From positions 62,001 to 126,000 of the forward strand of contig NZ_FMWR01000007.1 in NCBI RefSeq assembly GCF_900103085.1: a stretch of DNA of 64,000 nt. The letters are read 5' to 3'. The notes beneath the pieces are model-generated. The model made no database searches, was not told the DNA's origin, and saw nothing but the letters and a program-made list of their open reading frames with translations. The position numbers and the translations under genes were made by a program. Below, one piece after another: positions 1 through 8,934 of this stretch. The stretch is from Gilliamella mensalis. GTDB lineage: Bacteria > Pseudomonadota > Gammaproteobacteria > Enterobacterales > Orbaceae. The first letter of the stretch is position 1. Every line of letters starts with the position of its first letter.

Positions 1-183
1 AATACCGCTGGTGCCAGTACCGCTGCGGCTTTCTTATCACATTTTATAAAAAACTATCAACAAAAATGGTTACATATTGATTGCTCTGCAACATTCCGTA
101 AAAGTGCGACCGCTTTATGGGCAACAGGCGCAACAGGTATTGGGGTTAGGTCAATTGCTAATTTACTTAGTCAACTAAAATAA
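1..183 (+). CDS. pepB: Peptidase B (leucyl aminopeptidase family M17), C-terminal end only
   Basis: The first 60 codons in frame 1 are open up to a TAA at 181-183 and begin inside the protein. The translation contains [28 protein letters not shown] and [16 protein letters not shown], which matches the extreme C-terminus of enterobacterial PepB, a cytoplasmic metallo-aminopeptidase of the M17 family. The catalytic and metal-binding residues lie upstream of the window. In E. coli pepB sits at the end of the isc operon after iscX; here the isc operon is 6 kb downstream, so that linkage is broken, although iscX could still precede pepB outside the window. A hairpin terminator follows at once. Confidence 0.82.
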   Translation, partial: NTAGASTAAAFLSHFIKNYQQKWLHIDCSATFRKSATALWATGATGIGVRSIANLLSQLK

Positions 184-190
184 AACCGAA

Positions 191-222
191 AAAAAACCAC
201 TTGAAAAAGTGGTTTTTTTATT
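191..222 (+). terminator. Rho-independent terminator after pepB
   Basis: An A-rich inverted repeat (AAAACCACT / AGTGGTTTT) with a short loop is followed by a run of T. It lies 8 bases after the pepB stop and between convergent genes, so it could serve ppiA on the other strand as well. Confidence 0.75.
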
Positions 223-242
223 TCTTTGATAGTATCAATTAT

Positions 243-809
243 TTAATTATTTTCAATAACAGTCGCTTTTTTAATGTAAATCGGCTCAACGGGTACATTT
301 TGATGAGGACCTACACGTTTAGTTGGTACATTAACAATCTTGTCAACGACCTCCATGCCTTTAATCACTTTACCAAACACCGCATAGCCGTACTTTGCTG
401 GAGATTGGTAATTAAGAAAACTATTATTAGCTACATTGATAAAAAATTGACTGGTTGCACTATTAACATCGCTGGTTCTTGCCATTGCAATGGTACCGCG
501 ATCATTTTTTAAGCCGTTATCTGCTTCATTTTTAATAGGCGGATTATTATCTTTAAATTCTAGTTGATCATCAGCACCACCACCTTGAATCATAAAGCCT
601 GGAATGACGCGATGAAAGGTCAAATTTTCATAGAATCCACTGTTTACATAATCAAGAAAATTTTTAGTAGTAATTGGAGCATGTTCGCTATCTAGTTCAA
701 TTTCAATATCACCCATGCTGGTTTGTAATAATACTTTAGGGGCAGCTAAAGCGACAGTTGAAAAAATTGTTAACAATAATGTTAAAATTAATAGTTTGAT
801 TTTTTTCAT
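243..809 (-). CDS. ppiA: Periplasmic peptidyl-prolyl cis-trans isomerase (cyclophilin type)
   Basis: 188 residues, close to the 190 of E. coli PpiA. Residues 1-22 form a signal peptide (Lys-rich start, hydrophobic core, cleavage near ALA-AP), so the enzyme should act in the periplasm, where it interconverts cis and trans prolyl bonds during folding. The cyclophilin signature [13 protein letters not shown] is at residues 65-77, with the catalytic Arg at 67. QFFINVANN and [16 protein letters not shown] are further conserved blocks. It stands alone, convergent with pepB. A cytoplasmic PpiB-like enzyme is less likely because of the signal peptide. Confidence 0.93.
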   Translation of the reverse strand: MKKIKLLILTLLLTIFSTVALAAPKVLLQTSMGDIEIELDSEHAPITTKNFLDYVNSGFYENLTFHRVIPGFMIQGGGADDQLEFKDNNPPIKNEADNGLKNDRGTIAMARTSDVNSATSQFFINVANNSFLNYQSPAKYGYAVFGKVIKGMEVVDKIVNVPTKRVGPHQNVPVEPIYIKKATVIENN

Positions 810-1063
810 ATAATAAATCCTTTCTCCATTTAGATTGGCTGATTATACCGAATATTAAGTTAATTTAAATAGTAATTCTGAAAAATAGGATAATTTTTTG
901 TGTTGTCGATCGTAGAAATGTTTAATTGTATGCAGCGAGCAGGTTAGTTGGTTTATCGTACAGTTCTTTCTTGGTAAGTAAGAAAGGTAAAAGCCAAAGA
1001 TTTATAAAAAATGGTTTTTTGTGATTGTGGTTTTTATGACTTCGGCTTTTATATTGAAACGTG

Positions 1064-1777
1064 ATGTTACCTGAAACTTTTTTACAAGTAAGTCTATTAA
1101 ATTTTATGCGATGTATTTTATGTGATATGCCTTTATTTTTATCTCATCATGGTATTTGTAGCCAATGTGTTAAAAATCTACCTAAATTTAATAAGGTCTG
1201 TCATCAATGCTGTTTACCACACTCTTTATCGACTGATATCTGTTATCGGTGTCGTGCAAAACAACCGTATTGGGATGAGCTCATTGCTGTTTCAGAGTAC
1301 ATTAATCCGCTAAAAAAGTTGATTCATCAGTTAAAGTTCTATCGTAAAATTGAACTAAATACTGCATTGGCAAGATTGATGTTTTTGGCTTGGTATCAAC
1401 GGCGAGAAGTCGATGCTTTATGTAAACCCGATTTGGTCACTTGTGTGCCATTGCATCATATTCGTTATTGGTCTCGAGGCTTTAATCAAGCAGAGTTATT
1501 AGCAAAACCAATTGCGAGATGGTTAAAGCGTGATTTTTATCCTTATCTATTATCTCGAAAGCCAACTGTGCAAGATCAAAAAAATCTATCGCTTACCGAA
1601 CGAATCGCTAATGTTGAAACGCTTTTTATGTGTCGCCAAGATCTTTCTCATAAATCGGTGATGCTTATTGATGATATCGTCACAACCGGTAATACGATTA
1701 ATGCTATTAGCCAGCAACTAAAAAAGTGTGGTGCAACTAGTGTCCATATTGTTTGTTTGTGTCGTACAGTATTGTAA
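1064..1777 (+). CDS. gntX: ComF/GntX family phosphoribosyltransferase-like protein
   Basis: About 237 residues. The N-terminal part carries several Cys-x2-Cys pairs (CILC, CSQC, CHQC, CYRC) expected to bind zinc. The C-terminal half is a phosphoribosyltransferase fold with the PRPP loop VMLIDDIVTTGNT. The family includes competence protein ComF and E. coli GntX (YhgH), needed for using DNA as a nutrient; the biochemical role is not settled. gntX lies directly upstream of nfuA here as in E. coli, supporting the symbol. Start choice is uncertain: an in-frame GTG at 1061 directly precedes this ATG, and another ATG lies at 1106. None has a strong ribosome site. Confidence 0.85.
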   Translation: MLPETFLQVSLLNFMRCILCDMPLFLSHHGICSQCVKNLPKFNKVCHQCCLPHSLSTDICYRCRAKQPYWDELIAVSEYINPLKKLIHQLKFYRKIELNTALARLMFLAWYQRREVDALCKPDLVTCVPLHHIRYWSRGFNQAELLAKPIARWLKRDFYPYLLSRKPTVQDQKNLSLTERIANVETLFMCRQDLSHKSVMLIDDIVTTGNTINAISQQLKKCGATSVHIVCLCRTVL

Positions 1778-1877
1778 AATACTAAACAATCCCTATAATA
1801 ACCAACAAAGTTAGTCAACTATTATTATCAATGATATTAGGTCTGTTTATTACCTAATTACATTAACGTGAGGAGTT

Positions 1878-2459
1878 ATGTCTATTATCACTATTTCTGA
1901 ATCAGCGCAAAAGCACTTTAAAAAATTGCTTGCTAATCAACCCAATGGTACACAAATTCGGGTATTTGTTATTAAGCCAGGTACACCAAGCGCAGAATGC
2001 GGTGTTTCGTATTGTCCTGCTGATACCGTAGAAGATAGCGACATAGAAGAAAAGTATACTGGTTTTTCAGTTTATATCGATGAAATGAGTGCGCCATTTT
2101 TAGAAGAAACGGTTATTGATTATGTGACTGATGAATTAGGTTCGCAGTTAACATTAAAAGCGCCAAATTCAAAAATGAAGAAAGTGGCTGATGATGCACC
2201 ACTTATTGAACGTATTAATTATGCAATTCAAGTGCAGATTAATCCTCAATTAGCCAGTCATGGCGGGCATGTGAGTTTGGTCGAGTTGACTGAAGATAAT
2301 TACGTTATACTGCAATTTGGCGGTGGATGTAATGGTTGTTCAATGGTCGATTATACTTTGAAAGAAGGTATTGAGAAACAATTAATGGCAGAGTTTCCTG
2401 AACTCGCTGGTGTAAAAGACATTACTGAACATCAAGCAGGTGCTCACTCTTTTTGCTAA
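1878..2459 (+). CDS. nfuA: Fe/S biogenesis protein NfuA
   Basis: 193 residues (191 in E. coli). It has an N-terminal A-type-like domain without the full cysteine set, and a C-terminal Nfu domain with the cluster-binding motif [14 protein letters not shown] (Cys151, Cys154). NfuA carries a [4Fe-4S] cluster at a dimer interface and passes it to apo-proteins, mainly under oxidative or iron-limiting stress. The start is fixed by a good ribosome site (GTGAGGAG) ending 4 bases before the ATG. It is separated from gntX by 100 bases, so it may have its own promoter. It complements the isc operon a few kilobases downstream. Confidence 0.96.
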   Translation: MSIITISESAQKHFKKLLANQPNGTQIRVFVIKPGTPSAECGVSYCPADTVEDSDIEEKYTGFSVYIDEMSAPFLEETVIDYVTDELGSQLTLKAPNSKMKKVADDAPLIERINYAIQVQINPQLASHGGHVSLVELTEDNYVILQFGGGCNGCSMVDYTLKEGIEKQLMAEFPELAGVKDITEHQAGAHSFC

Positions 2460-2554
2460 AAATGAATAAAATAATTTTTATTTTAATCTTGCTTATTGCT
2501 GGGATTAAGTCATAATCGGATAATGTTTGCCATTCGACATTCTGATGGGGTTTT

Positions 2555-3472
2555 ATGAATCAAGTGAGTATTATTTCAGATCTTATCGTTTGGATTGAAA
2601 AAAATTTGGAACAACCATTATCTATTGATCATGTTGCACAAAAATCTGGTTATTCAAAGTGGCATTTACAACGTATGTTTAAAGATGTAACCGGTCAAGT
2701 TCTTGGGACTTATATTCGCCATCGTCGTTTAACTTATGCCGCACTTGCTTTACGTATGACAAGTAAACCTATTTTAGATATTGCGATGCAATATCGTTTT
2801 GATTCCCAGCAAACATTTACTCGATCTTTTAAAAAACAATTTAATGAAACCCCTGCCAGTTACCGTCGCGGAGAGTTTTGGGATCCTACAGGATTAACAC
2901 CGGCTATTGAACTTAATAAAAACCGGCTTTCATTGCCCGAGCCAAAGTTTGTGAATATGCCTCAAAAAACTTTTTGGGGTATTACCTTTAAGAATAACTG
3001 CAATTTGAGTCAATTATTGGATGAAGAAAATAAACTAAGATCGCAATTTTTTTATAATTATATATCTCGTTGTGGTCATACATGTGAAACCCTACCAGAC
3101 AAAATTTATGCTTTTAGCCGGATATTAAAAAGCAAAGATAATACCAATGAACAAGAGCTTCTTTATACTATCGCTTTAGATCATAATAATAATCTTGATA
3201 GTATTGAACAGGTTGTGAGTGAAGGGGGCTTGTATCTTTGTTTTAAATATATTGGCTCTCCTGATGAGTTTAGTGATTTTATTTCACAAGTGCATTTAGC
3301 CGCCATGCCAGCATTAAAGATACGTTTGCGTAGCTCTAGTTGTGTAATTGAAATTCATCATAATCACCATGATGGCTCGGTAGAATCGGTTAAGGATATC
3401 ACACGTATGGAGTGTGATTATTGTGTGCCGGTTGTTACTGAAAGTGATGTCAATATCCAATCCAGTTTATAG
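2555..3472 (+). CDS. rob: AraC/XylS-family transcriptional regulator, Rob-like
   Basis: 305 residues. Residues 1-110 hold the two helix-turn-helix units of the AraC family and follow E. coli Rob very closely (GYSKWHLQRMFKDVTG, then DIAMQYRFDSQQTFTRSFKK). The rest is a diverged GyrI/SOUL-like effector domain, as in Rob, and not the single domain of SoxS or MarA. Rob activates stress and efflux genes on binding bile salts or fatty acids. It is transcribed alone after nfuA and converges on trpR. The C-terminal half is much less conserved than the DNA-binding half, so its ligand may differ. Confidence 0.85.
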   Translation: MNQVSIISDLIVWIEKNLEQPLSIDHVAQKSGYSKWHLQRMFKDVTGQVLGTYIRHRRLTYAALALRMTSKPILDIAMQYRFDSQQTFTRSFKKQFNETPASYRRGEFWDPTGLTPAIELNKNRLSLPEPKFVNMPQKTFWGITFKNNCNLSQLLDEENKLRSQFFYNYISRCGHTCETLPDKIYAFSRILKSKDNTNEQELLYTIALDHNNNLDSIEQVVSEGGLYLCFKYIGSPDEFSDFISQVHLAAMPALKIRLRSSSCVIEIHHNHHDGSVESVKDITRMECDYCVPVVTESDVNIQSSL

Positions 3473-3518
3473 TTATTATGTAATATAAAAATCGGTTAAT
3501 AGATATTGACAAATGTGT

Positions 3519-3821
3519 TTAATTGTTTGAATTTAATAAAATATTTTCTAACCATTTTTTGAATTCTGGAGTTACTTCTTTTAGACTGTTCGACCCACGT
3601 GTTACAGTAGCAATGCCTATTCCAAGCTGGTCTTTTAGTTGGCGTTGATTGATTGAACCGTCAAGTAATGAATGTACAATTTTGACGCGAGTAATTAAAG
3701 CGTCGCGCTCATCAGCAGTCATTAATAATTTTAATATATCAAGTGAATAACCATCGTTAAATGCTTGGTGTAATATTTCAACTGTGTGTTGCCATTCGTT
3801 AGTTTTCATTATAATCACCAT
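3519..3821 (-). CDS. trpR: Trp operon repressor
   Basis: 100 residues if translated from the ATG that overlaps the slt stop codon by one base (TAATG). An alternative ATG 12 bases further on (3807-3809) has a modest GGTG ribosome site. The helix-turn-helix segment QRQLKDQLGIGIATVTRGSNSLK matches TrpR, and LLMTADERDALITRVKIV is the conserved core. With L-tryptophan as corepressor it should repress tryptophan biosynthesis and transport genes; none of those lie in the window. The slt-trpR order is the same as in E. coli, and translational coupling to slt is likely. Confidence 0.93.
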   Translation of the reverse strand: MVIIMKTNEWQHTVEILHQAFNDGYSLDILKLLMTADERDALITRVKIVHSLLDGSINQRQLKDQLGIGIATVTRGSNSLKEVTPEFKKWLENILLNSNN

Positions 3822-5761
3822 TAATATTGTTTATTAAATTCATTTGAATTAAGAATATTGACATTTTTTTGTCCTAAGATTTTTTGATAAATATAATCAT
3901 ATACCAATACATTTTTGACATAATTACGCGTTTCAGTAAACGGTATGCTATCAATAAACGCGACAGCATCAAGTTTTCCGTTACTCTTTTTTAGCCATCG
4001 CTTAACATTATTTGGACCAGCATTATAAGCGGCTGAAGATAATATACGATTATTATCATTTTGTAGATAAGCAGTGTTTAGATAAAAAGTGCCTAGCTGT
4101 ATATTGGTTTTAGGATCAAACAATTGTGCCGATGAAGCATAAGATATTGAATTGATTTTTTTAGCGGTTTCTTTGGCTGTCGCTGGCATTAATTGCATAA
4201 GTCCGCGAGCACCGGCAGGGGACTTGGCAGTGGTATCCAGCGCACTTTCTTGACGAGAAATAGCTAAAGCATAGGATAACCTAATTGCTTTATCTTTTAA
4301 TGCGTTGTTATATAAGTCTTTGTACATAATTGGTAAACGTTCTGTCCAGTTATTCCAAAGCTTGCCAATAATGGTGGCTTGAATACTAAGATCACCCCAC
4401 CCTTTTTGTAAGGCATATTGAGCTAATGCTAAATATTCATTTTTATCTGTTTGCTTATTTAACATATATCGCCATTCGTTGCTTGATTCTGATACCATGC
4501 CCAAATAATATAATTCGTTAATCCTTTTTACATAGGGCTGATTATCATATTTAGACTTTAACGTTGATATTTCAGATGGCGTAATCTTTTGGGATTGGTT
4601 ATTAAGTAAATAAGGTTGATTAAGTGTCTGAGCACTTATCATGCCATAAAATCCACGTTTGGCTGTCAGCGTTTGTAAAATATGGTTAGCTTTATTCTTT
4701 TGCTTATTATTGATTAATACTCGAGCTTGCCAATATTGCCACTCTTCTTTTAATTGATCGTCTGGTGGTAATTGCGCTATCCAATAGGCAATATCAGTGA
4801 AGTTATAGTCATCGATAGCAAGGCGGATACGTTTTTCGACTAATGTTGTATCATGATATTTAGCAATATAGTTATCACGCCATTTAATTTGTGCATCAGT
4901 TGCGGAATCTTTAAAGTAGCTGTAAGCCAAACTCTTTTGTAATGCAACTTGCTCAGCTTCACTTAAAGCCTGCTGTTTAACCAGTTTTGGCAATAACGAT
5001 GCAGCTAAGTTGCTATCTGCTTTTACTAAGCGAGGAAATGATGCGAAGACAATTTTTTTAGTCAAAGAGCTAGCTTTAATATTATTTGAAAAATCTTCTA
5101 ATTTTTTAGGATTCTCAAGTACAGCAAGTAAATTACTTTTAAGTGTTTTGTAGTTGTCATCAAGTAAGTTAGCTAGATGTTTGGCTAATTTTAAATTATT
5201 TGCTTCAATAGCCAGTTCAATACGTAATAGTATTAAATTAGCTGTGCGTTTACCTGCCTGAGCCCATGCATCGAGTAAAGGATCGCATGCTGAAGGAAGT
5301 TGTTTGCCAGTCATCCAAATTGATTCAATAGCGTTAAACACCGCCTTATAATTCCCTTGCTGCAGTAATGCATATTGATAGCGACAATTAGAGAGAGTGG
5401 AATTATCTTTGGGGAATGAAACGATTGCATTCCAATCTTGACGATTGCTTAATTCTGTTAGATAAGATTGTATTAATAAAGCTGTTAGCGGAAAGTCACT
5501 GTATTTTTTGACAAAATCACTTACCATTTGCGGTGACACTACTTTAATATTATTCTGAAAAAACTGTATGGCAGCATAAGGGTACAATGGATAATCTTTT
5601 ATGGCAGCGAGCAATGTTTGCTGTTGTTCAAAATTCAGTGATTGATAAGAATTAAGCCATTTTTGATAATGTTCTCGCAGCACCTTTTGAGCATTAGCGG
5701 CGTCAGAGTTACCGGTGAACAGTAATCCTATTATCAAAAAATAACGTAAAACTAATTTCAT
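3821..5761 (-). CDS. slt: Soluble lytic murein transglycosylase
   Basis: 646 residues (645 in E. coli Slt70). A signal peptide covers about residues 1-21, placing the enzyme in the periplasm. The long alpha-helical superhelix domain fills the middle. The C-terminal lysozyme-like domain has SRQESALDTTAKSPAGARG and GLMQLMPATA, with catalytic Glu505 in the first block. It cleaves the MurNAc-GlcNAc bond of peptidoglycan to give 1,6-anhydromuropeptides, in wall turnover and recycling. It is first in a two-gene unit with trpR; a C-rich stretch, read as GGGGG on the coding strand, serves as ribosome site just before the start. Confidence 0.96.
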   Translation of the reverse strand: MKLVLRYFLIIGLLFTGNSDAANAQKVLREHYQKWLNSYQSLNFEQQQTLLAAIKDYPLYPYAAIQFFQNNIKVVSPQMVSDFVKKYSDFPLTALLIQSYLTELSNRQDWNAIVSFPKDNSTLSNCRYQYALLQQGNYKAVFNAIESIWMTGKQLPSACDPLLDAWAQAGKRTANLILLRIELAIEANNLKLAKHLANLLDDNYKTLKSNLLAVLENPKKLEDFSNNIKASSLTKKIVFASFPRLVKADSNLAASLLPKLVKQQALSEAEQVALQKSLAYSYFKDSATDAQIKWRDNYIAKYHDTTLVEKRIRLAIDDYNFTDIAYWIAQLPPDDQLKEEWQYWQARVLINNKQKNKANHILQTLTAKRGFYGMISAQTLNQPYLLNNQSQKITPSEISTLKSKYDNQPYVKRINELYYLGMVSESSNEWRYMLNKQTDKNEYLALAQYALQKGWGDLSIQATIIGKLWNNWTERLPIMYKDLYNNALKDKAIRLSYALAISRQESALDTTAKSPAGARGLMQLMPATAKETAKKINSISYASSAQLFDPKTNIQLGTFYLNTAYLQNDNNRILSSAAYNAGPNNVKRWLKKSNGKLDAVAFIDSIPFTETRNYVKNVLVYDYIYQKILGQKNVNILNSNEFNKQY

Positions 5762-5863
5762 CGTTTAACCCCCCATGAAAATTAAGTTTATTAGATTAGC
5801 ATATTAAGCTATGATTCGTCGATGATGAACTATTGATTAATTCCTACTAAAACACTCAACTAA

Positions 5864-5895
5864 ATACTTGACTAAATCAAGCGGATATATACAAT
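5864..5895 (+). promoter_or_regulatory. iscR promoter with IscR type 1 operator
   Basis: A -35 element TTGACT (5868-5873) and a -10 element TACAAT (5890-5895), 16 bases apart, precede iscR. The -35 lies inside a 25-base segment at 5864-5888 that fits the E. coli IscR type 1 consensus at about 22 of 25 positions by my comparison (ATACTTGACT, then AAAT, then CAAGCGGATAT). This implies that [2Fe-2S]-IscR represses its own operon, as in E. coli. A weaker similar stretch just upstream (around 5850-5862) may be a second site. Confidence 0.8.
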
Positions 5896-5924
5896 AAGTA
5901 TCAATAAATATAGGGGAATAATCA

Positions 5925-6380
5925 ATGAAACTGACATCAAAAGGACGATATGCGGTGACGGCAATGCTTGATGTTGCTCTACACGCTGATTCAGGACCGG
6001 TATCACTTGCTGATATTTCAGAACGTCAAGAAATTTCACTTTCTTATCTGGAACAATTGTTTGCTAGATTACGAAAAAATGGTTTAGTTCAAAGTGTTAG
6101 AGGTCCAGGTGGCGGTTATATACTGAGCCGTTCTATGGATCAAATTGCGATTAGCTCAATTGTTAAAGCTGTCGATGAGACAGTGCATGCGACAAAATGT
6201 CATGGACAAGATGGATGCCAAGGCGGTGTTAGATGTTTAACTCATACACTATGGAATGATTTAAGTGAACGAATTGAGGACTTTTTAACAAGCATTACAT
6301 TGAGTGAACTGGTCAATAATAAAGAAGTTAAAGCCGTAGCTAGCCGACAAAGTAATATACAACACGTTCAAATTAATTAA
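5925..6380 (+). CDS. iscR: Fe-S cluster-sensing transcriptional regulator IscR
   Basis: 151 residues, Rrf2 family. The N-terminal winged helix includes [20 protein letters not shown]. The cluster ligands Cys92, Cys98, Cys104 and His107 are all present ([17 protein letters not shown]) at the same positions as in E. coli. It senses the supply of [2Fe-2S] clusters and represses the isc operon when clusters are plentiful. It is the first gene of the operon, 44 bases before iscS; that gap is where RyhB acts on the E. coli transcript. Confidence 0.98.
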   Translation: MKLTSKGRYAVTAMLDVALHADSGPVSLADISERQEISLSYLEQLFARLRKNGLVQSVRGPGGGYILSRSMDQIAISSIVKAVDETVHATKCHGQDGCQGGVRCLTHTLWNDLSERIEDFLTSITLSELVNNKEVKAVASRQSNIQHVQIN

Positions 6381-6424
6381 TAAAATACAATATATAATAC
6401 AGAATTTGTCATTGGGAGTAATTA

Positions 6425-7639
6425 ATGAAACTACCTATTTATATGGATTATGCAGCAACAGCGCCTGTAGATCCTAGAGTTGCTGAAAAAATGATGCAAT
6501 ATTTAACGCCAGACGGTATATTTGGTAATCCGGCATCTCGTTCCCACAAATTTGGTTGGCAAGCTGAAGAAGCTGTTGATATTGCACGTAATCAAATAGC
6601 TGATCTTATCGGAGCCGATTCGCGCGAAATCGTTTTTACGTCAGGTGCAACTGAAGCGGATAATTTAGCAATCAAAGGTGCTGCTCATTTTAATCAAACA
6701 AAAGGTAAGCACATTATTACTTGTAAAACCGAACATAAGGCTGTACTTGATACTTGTCGCCAACTTGAGCGAGAAGGTTATGAAGTGACTTATTTAGCAC
6801 CAGAATCTAATGGCATAATCAATCTAGATAAACTTGCAGAGGCAATGCGTAGTGATACAACCGTTGTATCAATTATGCACGTCAATAATGAAACAGGTGT
6901 AATACAAGACATCGAAAAAATTGGTGAGATGTGTCGTGAGCGAGGCATTGTTTTTCATGTTGATGCAACACAATCGGTTGGTAAATTACCCATTGATGTG
7001 ACTAACTTAAAAGTTGATTTAATGTCATTTTCGGGTCATAAGATTTATGGTCCAAAAGGTATTGGTGGGCTTTATGTAAGACGCAAACCGCGTGTGCGCA
7101 TTGAAGCACAAATGCATGGTGGTGGTCATGAACGTGGGATGCGCTCAGGCACTTTACCTGTACACCAAATTGTGGGTATGGGAGAAGCATACCGTATCGC
7201 TAAAGAAGAGATGGCAACCGAAATGCCACGCTTATTAACCTTAAAAAATCGTTTATGGAATGGTTTAAAAGATATCGAAGAAGTCTATCTTAATGGATCT
7301 TTAGAGCACAGTGTGCCAAACATTTTAAATGTGAGCTTTGCTTATATTGAAGGTGAATCATTGATGATGGCTTTAAAAGATTTAGCTGTTTCATCTGGCT
7401 CAGCTTGTACATCTGCAAGTTTGGAACCCTCTTATGTACTTAGAGCATTAGGTCTGAATGATGAGCTTGCGCACAGTTCAATTCGTTTTTCTATTGGTCG
7501 TTTCACCAAAGAAGAAGAAATAGATTATGTTATTAAATTAATTAAAGAATCTATTGGTAAGTTAAGAGATTTATCGCCGCTTTGGGAAATGTTTAAAGAT
7601 GGCATTGATTTGACAAAAATTAAATGGTCAGCACATTAA
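6425..7639 (+). CDS. iscS: Cysteine desulfurase IscS
   Basis: 404 residues, the same length as E. coli IscS. A pyridoxal-phosphate class V aminotransferase fold: the PLP lysine is Lys206 in [12 protein letters not shown] and the persulfide-forming cysteine is Cys328 in [14 protein letters not shown]. It takes sulfur from L-cysteine and gives it to IscU, and in relatives also to tRNA thiolation pathways. The ribosome site GGGAG (6414-6418) precedes the ATG by 6 bases and overlaps a short stretch complementary to the RyhB-like RNA at 61.7 kb. Confidence 0.98.
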   Translation: MKLPIYMDYAATAPVDPRVAEKMMQYLTPDGIFGNPASRSHKFGWQAEEAVDIARNQIADLIGADSREIVFTSGATEADNLAIKGAAHFNQTKGKHIITCKTEHKAVLDTCRQLEREGYEVTYLAPESNGIINLDKLAEAMRSDTTVVSIMHVNNETGVIQDIEKIGEMCRERGIVFHVDATQSVGKLPIDVTNLKVDLMSFSGHKIYGPKGIGGLYVRRKPRVRIEAQMHGGGHERGMRSGTLPVHQIVGMGEAYRIAKEEMATEMPRLLTLKNRLWNGLKDIEEVYLNGSLEHSVPNILNVSFAYIEGESLMMALKDLAVSSGSACTSASLEPSYVLRALGLNDELAHSSIRFSIGRFTKEEEIDYVIKLIKESIGKLRDLSPLWEMFKDGIDLTKIKWSAH

Positions 7640-7654
7640 AATTAGGAGTAAATT

Positions 7655-8041
7655 ATGGCATATAGTGAAAAAGTCGTTGATCATTATGAAAATCCACGTA
7701 ATGTTGGTTCATTTGATCAAAATGATCCTAATGTTGGTAGCGGTATGGTTGGCGCGCCAGCGTGTGGGGACGTGATGCGTCTACAAATAAAAGTGAATGA
7801 TAACGGCATTATTGAAGATGCTAAGTTTAAAACTTATGGTTGTGGTAGTGCAATTGCATCAAGTTCTTTGGTTACAGAATGGATAAAAGGTAAATCATTA
7901 GATGAAGCAGAAGCAATCAAAAATACGGATATTGCTAAAGAACTTGCTTTACCTCCAGTTAAAATTCACTGTTCGATTCTAGCGGAAGATGCAATTAAAG
8001 CAGCTATTGAAGACTATAAAACCAAAAAAGGACAACGCTAA
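7655..8041 (+). CDS. iscU: Fe-S cluster assembly scaffold IscU
   Basis: 128 residues. The three cluster-ligand cysteines Cys37 (GAPACGDV), Cys63 (YGCGSA) and Cys106 (HCSILAED) are present, as is the LPPVK motif at 99-103 that the chaperone HscA binds. It is the scaffold on which IscS sulfur and iron are built into [2Fe-2S] and [4Fe-4S] clusters. Its stop codon overlaps the iscA start by one base (TAATG), indicating coupled translation. Confidence 0.98.
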   Translation: MAYSEKVVDHYENPRNVGSFDQNDPNVGSGMVGAPACGDVMRLQIKVNDNGIIEDAKFKTYGCGSAIASSSLVTEWIKGKSLDEAEAIKNTDIAKELALPPVKIHCSILAEDAIKAAIEDYKTKKGQR

Positions 8042-8364
8042 TGGCGATCACATTGACTCATAGCGCAGCTGATCGTGTCCAAGCTTTCCTTGCCAATCGT
8101 GGAAAAGGTATTGGATTACGATTAGGGGTTAAAACATCCGGTTGTTCTGGTATGGCGTATGTTTTAGAATTTGCCGATGTGATTAATGATGATGATAACG
8201 TCTTTGAAGACAAACAAGTCAAAGTTATCGTCGATAAAAAGAGCTTAGTGTATATTGATGGTACGGAACTTGATTTTGTTAAAGATGGATTAAACGAAGG
8301 TTTCAAGTTTAATAATCCCAATGTGCAACATGAATGTGGTTGTGGTGAAAGCTTTAATGTGTAA
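8041..8364 (+). CDS. iscA: Iron-sulfur cluster assembly protein IscA
   Basis: 107 residues, A-type carrier. The conserved cysteines Cys35 (TSGCSGMAY), Cys99 and Cys101 (ECGCGESF) are all in place. A-type carriers receive clusters from the IscU scaffold and help form or deliver [4Fe-4S] clusters. It overlaps iscU by one base and is followed after 15 bases by hscB. Confidence 0.97.
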   Translation: MAITLTHSAADRVQAFLANRGKGIGLRLGVKTSGCSGMAYVLEFADVINDDDNVFEDKQVKVIVDKKSLVYIDGTELDFVKDGLNEGFKFNNPNVQHECGCGESFNV

Positions 8365-8379
8365 TTGGACACAATAATT

Positions 8380-8898
8380 ATGGTTAATTACTTTAAGCTA
8401 TTTAATTTGCCGGTGCAATTACCGGTAAATACTACTGAGCTAACCACTCATTATCAGCAATTGCAAAGGCAATATCACCCAGATAATTTTGCCGTTGCAA
8501 CCGATAGTGATAAAGTGGCAATTGTTCAAAAATCAGCAACCATTAATGATGGTTATCATACGTTAAAAAATCCAATCAAAGCTGCCGAGTATTTTTTATC
8601 TCTACAAGGTTTTGATGTAGCAACTGAACAAAATATTATTCATGATGCCGATTTTTTAATGGAGCAATTCGTTTTACGTGAAAGACTTGATGATATCGAA
8701 AGCAAAGGTAATTTTGAATTATTAGATGATTTTCATGCTGAAATTATTGCGCGTCAAAATACCGTTTATAATGAATTATTACAATTTATTGCTAATCAAG
8801 ATTGGTCAACTGCACTTAACCAGATCTATAAAATCCGCTATCTTGCCAGGTTGATTGAACAAATCGAAAAGTTACAAGAAAAGCAATTTGATTTATAA
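8380..8898 (+). CDS. hscB: Fe-S co-chaperone HscB (Hsc20)
   Basis: 172 residues from the ATG at 8380, which gives the usual HscB N-terminus (MVNYFKLFNLP). The open frame continues upstream to a TTG at 8365 that would add five residues with no family support. The J-domain HPD motif is at 33-35 (QYHPDNF), and the C-terminal three-helix domain that holds IscU follows (FLMEQFVLRERLDDIE). It delivers IscU to HscA and stimulates its ATPase. It sits between iscA and hscA, as in E. coli. Confidence 0.95.
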   Translation: MVNYFKLFNLPVQLPVNTTELTTHYQQLQRQYHPDNFAVATDSDKVAIVQKSATINDGYHTLKNPIKAAEYFLSLQGFDVATEQNIIHDADFLMEQFVLRERLDDIESKGNFELLDDFHAEIIARQNTVYNELLQFIANQDWSTALNQIYKIRYLARLIEQIEKLQEKQFDL

Positions 8899-8934
8899 TT
8901 TAAAATAAGTAACGTATCGATAGAGATAGATTAA

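Noticed and set aside
201-512. 103-residue open frame on the plus strand opposite ppiA
   Set aside because: It lies wholly inside the clear cyclophilin gene on the other strand, and its translation has no recognisable domain.
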